From the NCBI GenBank assembly GCA_016706565.1, contig JADJJI010000006.1, forward strand, positions 158,775-222,774: a stretch of 64,000 bases of DNA, written 5' to 3'. The position numbers were made by a program, and so were the translations under genes. Positions 56,250 to 64,000 of this stretch are shown here, one piece after another; position 1 is the stretch's first letter; the number at the start of each line of letters is the position of its first letter. Below the pieces are notes generated by a model. The model did no database searches, had not been told where the DNA came from, and saw only the letters and a list, made by a program, of their open reading frames with translations. This DNA comes from Piscinibacter sp. Lineage in GTDB: Bacteria > Pseudomonadota > Gammaproteobacteria > Burkholderiales > Burkholderiaceae_C.

Positions 56250-56563
56250 ACAGAACGCCCATCCGTCCCGGCTGGGCGCTGCTGGCCATCCTCCTCCTCT
56301 GGGGGTTGGCTGGCGCGCTGGATCAGCCCCTGATCGACGAAGAGTCCGCCCAGGCGCCTTCCATCGGACACGCGGCCTCGGTCGCAATGCCCGTGCGACT
56401 GCGATGTCACGTCGACCCCGACGAGTCACGAGACCCGTGGCCGCCGTCTCGACGAGGCGAACCCCGCAGCAGCCTGGTGTCGTTGCATGAAGCGAGGGGA
56501 GACGGATGCCAGCAACCAATCTGGCCCGCCCGTTTCCTGCGCTGTGTCGTCATCGACGAATGA
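56246..56563 (+). CDS. Small membrane-anchored or exported protein
   Basis: A 105-residue protein with a hydrophobic segment at residues 9-25 (WALLAILLLWGLAGAL), either a signal peptide or membrane anchor. The C-terminal part is charged, with no known domain. The middle (about residues 50-85) is Arg/Pro-rich and may include a frameshift, as seen in its neighbours. It is translationally coupled to the gene before it. Confidence 0.5.
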   Translation: MNRTPIRPGWALLAILLLWGLAGALDQPLIDEESAQAPSIGHAASVAMPVRLRCHVDPDESRDPWPPSRRGEPRSSLVSLHEARGDGCQQPIWPARFLRCVVIDE

Positions 56564-56573
56564 GGAGATCGCC

Positions 56574-56906
56574 TTGCATCGACCAAGCGCCATTCACGGC
56601 GCACCCCTGGTGGACCTGCTGCCGATGCGCACCCAGAGCGAACTGGACAGGTTCGCAACGGAAAGCGAAATCGTCACGGGCCCGCCGGGCCGCACCTTCC
56701 TGGTCGCCGGTGCCGACGGGCCCGCATTCCGGGTTCGGATCGACGAGGCGGGCCACCTGATCCAGCGCATCGAGCGCGAAGAAGAACCAGTCGCGCGCGC
56801 AGGTGAAACCGCCGCCGAATGGGCCGACCAAGCCCTTGGCGATGCCATGGGCGGCCGGGAGCGTCCGGCCGGCGATGTCCCAACAAGGCTCCGCGCCTGC
56901 CCCTGA
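56574..56906 (+). CDS. Hypothetical protein (110 aa)
   Basis: A small soluble, acidic protein. The TTG at 56574 has a GAGGAGA ribosome site (56562-56568) and is preferred; ATG 56628 is an alternative. The central part (GRTFLVAGADGPAFRVRIDEAGHLI) looks like a compact beta-rich fold. No family is recognised. It continues the ICE gene string on the plus strand. Confidence 0.5.
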   Translation: MHRPSAIHGAPLVDLLPMRTQSELDRFATESEIVTGPPGRTFLVAGADGPAFRVRIDEAGHLIQRIEREEEPVARAGETAAEWADQALGDAMGGRERPAGDVPTRLRACP

Positions 56907-56935
56907 CCCCACAACCCATTTCAGGAGAGTTGCCC

Positions 56936-57328
56936 ATGAGCACACCCCAGCAATGCATCGGTCGCATCGACACGCCCTATGGGAGCGCCACCATCCTGGT
57001 CGGCCGCTACCCGGCGGGCGGCGCCATCGCGATCCAGCTCGTCGACGACGACGAGCCCATGGAACCGATCGCCACTTTTTCCACCAACCTCGTCCCGTAT
57101 GGAGCGACCGTGGCGAACGACGAGTTCTGCGTCAAGACCTGGAGCGAGAACGAAGACCTCGTCTCGCCCATGCTATCGACCGGCCTGTTCCAGGACACCG
57201 GCAAGCGTGTGCCCTCGGGCCACGTCGTATCGCCGGTGTGGCGCATCCTGGATCCCGCCAACGTGCCGCCGGCCTTCGGTCGGGGCTCGACGGCAAGCCA
57301 AGCGGCAGCAGCTTATGCAGTTCGCTAA
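56936..57328 (+). CDS. Small conserved ICE protein (130 aa), possibly DUF4313
   Basis: It begins at ATG 56936 after a CAGGAGAG ribosome site. The text GRIDTPYGSATILVGRYPAGG, IAIQLVDDDEPM, TFSTNLVPYGA and EFCVKTWSENEDLV reads as a compact beta-rich protein found in conjugative elements. I tentatively place it with DUF4313, from memory. Its reading frame is intact, unlike the genes that follow. Confidence 0.55.
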   Translation: MSTPQQCIGRIDTPYGSATILVGRYPAGGAIAIQLVDDDEPMEPIATFSTNLVPYGATVANDEFCVKTWSENEDLVSPMLSTGLFQDTGKRVPSGHVVSPVWRILDPANVPPAFGRGSTASQAAAAYAVR

Positions 57329-57452
57329 AGCGCTGCCCGCGTCCGGAACTCCGACCTCGCACCGAAGCGACGTCTGCGAGGCCCGGCACCCTTCATCACC
57401 CCGAGCGGGAGTCACCCTTCAGGGTCACTCGCGCTCGTTCAAGGAGTACTTC

Positions 57453-59049
57453 ATGCGAGTGCAAGTCAGAGTCAACGAGCGCGGTGCCCTGCGCAACGGG
57501 CGCTTCGCCTTCACGAACAAGCTCACGCTGGTTTCGGAACTGCTGCAGAACGCCCGGCGCGCCGGCGCAACGCAGGTGGTCGTCGAACACGACCCATCGG
57601 CCAAGCGCCCTGACCGTCATCGACGACGGCTGCGGCATCGACGACTTCCAGCGGTTGCTGACCTTCAACGAAAGCGGATGGGATGAACACACCATCCAGA
57701 GCGAGCATGCCTTCGGTCTCGGCTTCTCGAAGTGCCTGTACGCCGCCCGGCGTGTCGTGGTGACTTCGCGCGGTCAGCACCTGGCGTTCAATTGCGATGA
57801 GGCGCTCGATCAGGCCGAACTCGAGGTCGTGGCGGCACCCGATGCCGACCCAAAGCTCACCTCGGTGGTGCTCGAGGGCGTCGACCTGCCCCAACTCGAT
57901 CAGCATATCGACCGCATCACCAGTGGCTTTCCGCTTCCGGTGGTCTACAACCGGGTGCCCCAAGCGAGGAGACACAGCCTGGCGGCGAAGCCGATCGCGA
58001 CGACCGACATCGGTCCGGTGTACCTGTGGGGCACCGACACCGGCGAGCCGGCCACGGCCAGGGTGCTGTACCTGCAGGGGCTGTTGATCGGCAGCCTGAC
58101 CGGCACCTCTACTGGGACCACGGCAAGGTCGACGTGATCCACCTGGATTCCCGCGCTTCATGGCGCGGATGCCGGACCGTGCGGAGCTGATCGATGCCGA
58201 CGAGCAAGCCAAAGTTCATCGGCGCCGCCATCCGGCAACAGTGGCGCGGAGGTCCTCGAGAACCGCAAGGACGATGCCGCCCGCCGAGTTCGTCGAGCGG
58301 TACCACACCGTCGCAAGGCGACAGAGCCTGCTGGACGTCTTCAATGACGTTCCGGTGGTGCCACGCCAGGCCTGTTCGCTGGTGGTTGACTACCCGAACA
58401 CCGCTGACGAGGAGGACGCCTATCTGCAAAGTCCCGCCAACCATCCGACCCGCGAGGAAGTCGAAACCGGGTCGATCCGCCTGGCTGCGTTCAGTCCCTA
58501 CGAAAAGGGACGAGTCGCACGCGACGCTGATGTACGCGCGGGCCGCCGGCTGACGCTGGTGCACCTGTACCTGCTCGGCGAGAACCACTGGAGTGGCACG
58601 AAGTCTGCGGGACCTCAACAGCGAAGAGGTCGCGGTCATCCCGATCGGCATCGGTGTCCACGAGCGATTCGACGGCATCTACGTCTGCGAGCAGGTCCAG
58701 CTGTGCGAGCCGCTCGACATCCGGCACGGCGCCGACGTCGTGACCATCACGAGACGCGCTGTTTCACGACGACGCGATCCTACCCCCGGGGAATGCCGGC
58801 GGCACTGTGGTCAAGCAGATCTCGGCCTACACCGGCGAGTACGACCATTTCGACGACACGGCCTGCGACGAAGACATGCGACGCCTGGACCGGTTGGTGC
58901 GCACCCTGCGCTGCCCGGACCCGGCCAGCGTGCTGCGATGCCTCTTGCAGGACCTGCCGCTGAACGAGTACGCAACGCTGATCGGCAAGACGTTCCGGGT
59001 CGCGCTCGGAGAGTCAGTCGATGAAGCCTCGGTCGATCTGGTCTCCTGA
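57453..59049 (+). pseudogene. GHKL-type ATP-binding protein, several frameshifts
   Basis: An ATPase of the Hsp90/histidine-kinase/MutL fold: N box VSELLQNARRAGATQVVV, G1 DDGCGIDDFQ and G2 EHAFGLGFSKCLYAA. Reading it through needs frame changes near 57,606, 58,102, 58,156, 58,212 and 58,248, and more after that, up to the C-terminal frame ending ALGESVDEASVDLVS. Most are a one-base change in a short run. With these corrected it would be about 530 residues. The role in the element is unknown. Start at ATG 57453. Confidence 0.6.
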
Positions 59050-59114
59050 CCGGATCGACCTCACGAAAGAACTCCCCGGGTGGTTCTTTCCAGAGCAGAC
59101 CGAAAGGGCCCGCT

Positions 59115-59190
59115 CCGGAAAGAACGGTTCCCCAACAGGTAGCTGACGCACCTGGCGCTGTTCGGCGCGAAGTCAGCCCAAGAATCCCCT
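59115..59190 (+). ncRNA. Structured leader RNA, copy 2
   Basis: Hairpin CAGGT (59136-59140) / ACCTG (59150-59154) with a loop starting AGCT, then GCGC-TGTTCG-GCGC (59155-59168), then GAAGTCAGCCC and GAATCC. It has the same order as copies 1 and 3. It lies in a 396-base gap without a gene, about 250 bases before the ribonucleotide reductase start. Confidence 0.6.
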
Positions 59191-59445
59191 TTCGCCCATC
59201 AAGAGTGCCGCGCCCGCGGCCACGAGTTCATTCGAAACACGCGCGCTCCCAGCGCAAGTTCTTCCGTGCAGGCAGGTGACCGTCGCGGCCGATCTGCTCC
59301 GCGCCGCAGCCTCGCTGCTGCGCCCTTCCATCCCGCCCACCCAGCGCAGTCGAGCCAGTCCTGGTCGGCATCGCCACCGTGCGACGCCGCCCCGGACGGG
59401 CCTTGCCCCGTGGGTATCCATCTGCCTGCACCTCAGGAGTTCGTC

Positions 59446-61939
59446 ATGAAACTCAACGACCTTCCCTTGGCTGCGGCGCCCGCGCCGCAAGCCATCGCCA
59501 TCGATGTGCTGCTCGAGAAGTACGCCAGGGTTCTGAATCCACGGCCGAAGACATCCAACGCCGAGTCAGCCTTGCGCTGGCCGCGGTCGGAACAACCGGC
59601 CGACCAGAGCGCTGGCAGGAGGAATTCCCTCGCCGCGCTCGCCCGCGGCTTCGTGCCCGCCGGCCGCATCAACTCGGCCGCCGGCACCGACATCCAGGCC
59701 ACGCTGATCAACTGCTTCGTGCAGCCGGTGGGCGACAGCATCTCCGAAGACGTCGCCGGCAAGGCCAGCACCGCTAAGGCACTGGCGCAAGCTGCCGAGA
59801 CCATGCGCCGAGGCGGCGGTGTCGGCTACGACTTCAGCCGCATCCGCCCCCGGGGTGCGATGGTCAGGGCACGCACTCCAACGCCTGCGGGCCGGTGAGC
59901 TACATGCGCGTCTTCGACCGCTCCTGCGAAACCGTCGAGTCCGCCGGCGCGCGTCGCGGTGCCCAGATGGGCATCCTGCGCTGCGACCATCCGGACCTCG
60001 CCGAGTTCATCCACGCGAAGGACGACAACGGTCTGGCGAACTTCAACCTCTCGGTCGGAGTCGCGGACGCCTTCATGCGCTGCGTCGAGCAAGACGCCGA
60101 GTTCGAGCTGGTGCACCGGCGCAGCCGGCTGCGGCACTGATCGACGCCGGAGCGTACCGGCGACCGTCCGATGGTCTGTGGGTCTACCGCAAGCGTCCGC
60201 CCGCGCACTGATGGACGAGATCGTGCCCTCGACCTACGACCATGCCGACCCCGGCGTGGTCTTCCTGGACCAGATGAACCAGGAGAACAACCTCTGGTAC
60301 GTCGAAGTCATCGAGGCCTGCAACCCGTGCACCGAGCAAACGTCTGCCCGACTACGGTTGTTGCTGCCTCGGCTCGATCGACCTCACGAGGTTCGTGGAG
60401 CGTGCCTTCGATTCGGATGCCGGTTTCGACTGGTCGGGGTTCACGTCGGTGACCCGCACCGCGGTGCGCATGCTCGACAACGTGCTCGACGTCACCGTCT
60501 GGCCGCTGCCCGAGCAGCAGGCCGAGGCCGCGGCCAAGCGCCGCATCGGCCTGGGTTTCCTGGGACTGGGCAGCGCGCTGGTGATGCTCGGCATCCGGTA
60601 CGACTCGGCACAGGGGTCGCTTTCGGCGCGCAAGTGGCCCAGGCGATGCGGGACGAGGCGTACCGCGCCTCGGTCGATCTGGCCGGCGAGAAGGGAGCGT
60701 TTCCGGCGCTCGATGCGATCGCTACCTGCAGAGCGGTTTCGCCAGGCGGCTGCCCGAGGACATCCGCAGCGCAGGTGGCCGAAGCACGGGATCCGCAACA
60801 GCCACCTGCTGTCGATCGCGCCGACCGGCACGATCTCGCTGGCGTTCGCCGACAACGCGTCCAACGGCATCGAGCCGGCGTTCGCCTGGAGCTACACGCG
60901 CAGGAAGCGGATGGCGGACGGTTCGACCCGGGAGTACCGGTCGAGGACCACGCCTACCGGCTGTTCCACGAGCGCGGCGGCGACACGAGCCGCCTGCCCG
61001 ACTCCTTCGTGTCCGCACTGGACATGGGCGTCGAGCAGCACCTGCGGATGCTGGTGGCGGTGCAGCCATTCATCGACTCGTCGATCTCCAAGACCGTGAA
61101 CGTCCCCGGGGACTATCCGTACGAAGCGTTCAGGGCCTGTACCTGCAGGCCTGGAAAGCCGGGTTGAAGGGCCTGGCCACCTACCGTCCGAACGAGACGA
61201 CAGGCGCGGTCCTGTCGGTCGATCCACCGGCAGCAGCATTGCAGGGATCCGCACCTGAGGACGACCCGCTGTGCAAGCAGTTCGCCAGCCGCCCGGCCGG
61301 CGAGCTCGAAGGCCTGACCTCCAAGGTCGAGTTCTGGACCGTGGAAGGCAAGAAGTCGGTCTACCTGACCGTCAACTTCGTGCGCGTGAACGGCGTCGTG
61401 AACGGGCGGCAGGTCGTGATCGAGCGGCCGGTCGAGTTCTTCGTGCCGGCAGGCCAGCGCGACGAGGGCCAGCAATGGATCTCGTCGAACATGCGCCTGC
61501 TGTCGATGGTGGCGCGCTCGGGCGGGTCGATCTCCAAGGCACTGGCCAACATGTGCGAAGTGGTCTGGGACAAGGGGCCCGGTTCGCTGCGGCTTCGTGA
61601 CCAAGGACGACGGCGCGCACGCACCGCGCTTCCACGACTCCGAGGTGGCCGCCATCGGCCATGCGCTGCAGCAGATCCTTGCCCGTCGGGGCTTCCTCGA
61701 CAGCCTGGGCAACCAGGTGCCGGTCGACGCGCTGGCGCGACGGTTGGCGGTGCGCGATGAGGCGTGGACGACCGGACCGGTCGGTGCCCGACGCCACGGG
61801 CTCGGCTGACAACGCGGGCCCTGCGCTCGCGAGCACAAGCACCGGAAAGAAGTGCCCCGAATGCGGCGCCCATGCGCTGCACAAGGTCGATGGCTGCCTG
61901 CGTTGCGCCAACTGCAACCACATCGGCAGCTGCGGCTGA
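59446..61939 (+). pseudogene. nrdJ: Adenosylcobalamin-dependent ribonucleotide reductase, many frameshifts
   Basis: A class II ribonucleotide reductase that makes deoxynucleotides without oxygen, using coenzyme B12. Family text is clear in shifting frames: [134 protein letters not shown]. The C-terminal zinc finger ends the gene (CPECG ... CANCNHIGSC). At least ten frame changes are needed, e.g. near 59,530, 59,625 and 59,862. The residues themselves are well kept, so decay is very recent or the sequence is faulty. Confidence 0.72.
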
Positions 61940-62064
61940 TGCCCGAATGCGTCATTGGGCACCAGGCTGCGCGGGTCCCCGACGAGTCATCGTCGCCAGG
62001 GCTCGCGCAGCCGCCTCACTGACGTGAACAGGGAACGCGACAACGACATAGAAGCGAGGACATC

Positions 62065-63090
62065 ATGAATCATGAATTCGAATCGCGCGTCAGGGAAGTC
62101 AAGGCCCGCGCGCAGGGTCACTGGACGCCCCTCCTCAAGGCTCTGGGCGTCGGCGACCGGATTCTCAACGGTAAGAACCAGCCGTGCCCGATGCGGCGGG
62201 ACCGATCGGTTCCAGTACACCGACCGATTCGGCGAAGGCAACTACCACTGCCGCTCCTGCGGCGCCGGCGGCGGCCTGAAATTGGCCCCAGGCGTGTTGG
62301 GCATGAAGTTCGGCGAGTTGCTCGACAGGCTCGAGCTCCAGCTGGGGACTGCCAGGATGGCGACGACACCGGTCCTGAGCGGGCCGTCGCCGGAGAGGAT
62401 GAAGCGGCTGAGCCAGCGCATCTGGAACGAGGCCAGGCCCGTCACCGCGGGCGACGAGGTCGACCGCCACTTGCGCCAGCGTGGGCTGCAGTTGTCGGCC
62501 TATCCGCGCTCGCTGCGCTTTCATCCGGCGCTGGGCTACTGCGAGAAGCAACCGGGCCAGCAACGGTCGAAGAAGATCGCCGAGTACCCGGCGATGTTGG
62601 CGGCCGTGCAAGGCGTCGACGGGCATCGCCGTCACGCTCCATCGCACCTACCTCGGACGGTCGCAAGGCCCTGGGCGCGCAGTCCGGCAAGGTGCTGTCT
62701 TCCGGCATCAACGGTGCGGCCGTCAGGCTCTTCGAGGCCAGCGATGAACCTCGCGATCGCGGAAGGGGGTCGAGACCGGCTGGCCGTGCACCTGAGCACG
62801 GGCAAACCGGTCTGGGCCGCCCTGAGCTGCGGGAACATGGGAAGCTCTGGGTTCCGGATTCGGTCGCCACGCGTGCTGCATCTACGCGGACAACGATGCG
62901 GACGCCGGTTTCGATGGGCAGGCCTGGGCCTGACGCCCTCGGCGCACCGCCTAGCGGTGCGCGAAGCCGGACGGCTCGACGCGAAGCCGTCCGGGCCGCG
63001 AAGTCCAGGTGTTCGTCCCGCAAGCACTGCGGCACCGACTGGGCCGACATCTGGCCTGCCTCGCCTCACCCACTGAGGCAGGCGGCATAG
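62065..63090 (+). pseudogene. Zinc-finger/Toprim primase-like protein, frameshifted
   Basis: The N-terminal part (MNHEFESRVREVKARAQGH) leads to a primase-type zinc ribbon: NQPCPM followed by a GGTDRFQYTDRFGEGNY stretch and HCRSCGAGGG. A Toprim domain comes later (LAIAEGG-type acidic motif, then YADNDADAGFDG in another frame), and the end reads CGTDWADIW. Such proteins prime replication of ICEs and P4-like elements. Several one-base shifts (the first near 62,195, between CPM and the GGTDRF stretch) break the frame. The stop of the last homologous frame is at 63,090. Confidence 0.65.
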
Positions 63091-63159
63091 CACTTGCCGG
63101 GCGGCATGGCTCCTCCAGAGGAACATGCCGCCCCTCTTCCGTGGGTCCGCATCGCAGGC

Positions 63160-63317
63160 CCAGCGAAGAGGGTCTCCAACTGGTAGCTACGCAAACCAGG
63201 GCCGCATCCGCGGCGAAGGCAGCACTCGAATCCGGACGGTGACCGCGGCGTCACGCAGATCCCGGCTCCGCCCTTGAGCCACCACCCCGCGGGGACATGC
63301 GCCCCGCAGGGGTGCGC
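63160..63317 (+). ncRNA. Structured leader RNA, copy 3
   Basis: Hairpin CTGGT (63180-63184) / ACCAG (63195-63199) with a loop starting AGCT, then CCGC-ATCC-GCGG (63202-63213), then GAAGGCAGC and GAATCC. At 63284-63317 lies the GC-rich element starting ACCCCGCGGGG, closely matching 55531-55565 of copy 1. It precedes the DUF932 gene. Confidence 0.6.
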
Positions 63318-64000
63318 CGTCCCCGCTTTCATTGGAGCACCCCACGAAGAACGGACGTTCTCGTCGACCTCGCTCGCGAACTCGAGCGCCAGCTGGCCAC
63401 CAAGCGCGACATGATCGTGCCGACCGGCCTGATGCGCCACGAGACGGCCAGCGACGGCACGACCAGCATCCGCGTCGAAACGCCCGACGGCCTGCAGACC
63501 TTCCGCACCACGGAACTCTTCCGTCGTCAGGTCGCCGACAAGCTGAAGATCCCGTTTGCCCTGCTTCGAGCGCATGCGCAACGAACAGGCCGGCCTGCTC
63601 GACCGCAACGTCGACACCTGGCTGCATCACGAACCGGAGCTGCGCATGGTCCGAACCCTGGACGGCCAGGCGCGCGCCTTCCTGTCGGACCGCTATCGCC
63701 GGCTCGACAACTACGACCTGTGCGAGCATGCTGCCGATGCTGCAGCAACTGCCCGGCGCCAGGTTCGAATCCACCGAGCTCACGCCGACGCGTCTGTACC
63801 TGAAGGTGGTGACGTCGCGGTTGCAGACCGAGATCCAGCCGGGCGACATCGTCCAGGCCGGTGTCGTGATCAGCAACTCCGAGGTCGGCCAAGGCACGCT
63901 TTCGGTGCAACCGCTCGTGTACCGGCTGATCTGCAGCAACGGGCTGATCGCTGCCGACCGCGCGATGCGCAAGACCCATGTCGGCCGGTTGAGCGATGCT
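63297..64000 (+). pseudogene. DUF932-family protein, frameshifted, cut by window end
   Basis: Text such as LVDLARELERQLATKRDMIVPTGLM, TPDGLQTFRTTELFRRQVADKL, then FLSDRYRRLDNYDL and QPLVYRLICSNGLI in other frames, identifies a DUF932 (phage/plasmid-like TIGR03299-type) protein. Its function is unknown, but it is common on conjugative elements. Frame changes lie near 63,560 and 63,725. No good start codon is in frame near the ribosome-site-like TTGGAG at 63,332; ACG at 63,344 sits where an ATG would be expected. The 3' end is outside the window. Confidence 0.6.

Noticed and set aside
57453-63090. Many small separate genes in the frameshifted region.
   Set aside because: Neighbouring open frames join in order into single known families (GHKL ATPase, NrdJ, Toprim protein), so they are pieces of broken genes.

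Overview
The window is high-GC DNA with compact, overlapping operons. Its gene types (DksA/TraR zinc finger, hybrid kinases, PaaK-like ligase, type-1 GshA, gts-type sugar import, ICE core genes) point to a betaproteobacterium of the order Burkholderiales. Genus cannot be fixed from sequence reading alone.

1-31.6 kb is chromosomal backbone with intact genes. It opens with a truncated dienelactone hydrolase, a DksA-like protein, a DegP-type lipoprotein protease overlapping a PaaK-like ligase, and a response regulator with a hybrid kinase. Next come a Crp/Fnr regulator that lacks the FNR cysteine cluster, an FNR-type box, and an ornithine-carbamoyltransferase-like protein without its phosphate-binding loop, then an NAD-type isocitrate dehydrogenase family gene and gshA. 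11.7-20.1 kb is a sugar operon: aldo/keto reductase, lactonase, LgoD-like dehydrogenase, tagaturonate-reductase-like enzyme, a CUT2 ABC importer and a divergent FadR-type repressor with paired operators. The enzymes fit an L-galactose to D-altronate route. 20.3-31.6 kb holds a Gfo/Idh oxidoreductase, a GltR/GtrS-like two-component pair with a GtsABCD-like glucose importer, a second CUT2 importer and an NAD-dependent epimerase.

At 32,083-32,129 lies the 3' half of a tRNA-Arg(ACG), with its terminator still in place. It marks the left end (attL) of an integrated element that runs off the right edge. Inside are a tyrosine recombinase with one frameshift; a GmrSD-type type IV restriction gene with an internal deletion; a three-gene SIR2 / small protein / SMC-ATPase operon matching the Lamassu layout; and a four-gene module of SNF2 helicase, Fic protein, type III-like Mod methylase and Res-like helicase-nuclease. 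A 168-bp gap before fic carries six GCGACA/TGTCGC-type half-sites. A block of unknown and TPR proteins follows (51.5-54.2 kb).

From 54.3 kb the genes are of the integrative-conjugative-element class: DUF1845-like protein, small conserved proteins, a GHKL ATPase, an adenosylcobalamin-dependent ribonucleotide reductase, a zinc-finger/Toprim primase-like protein and a DUF932 protein. Three non-coding leaders in this part (55.4, 59.1 and 63.2 kb) share a hairpin with an invariant GGTAGCT and compensatory stem changes, so they are probably a structured RNA family, perhaps related to the radC motif. From about 55.9 kb on, most long genes are broken by single-base indels, several in short homopolymer runs, while the encoded residues stay recognisable. 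This means very recent decay or local sequence error, and read mapping is needed to tell which.
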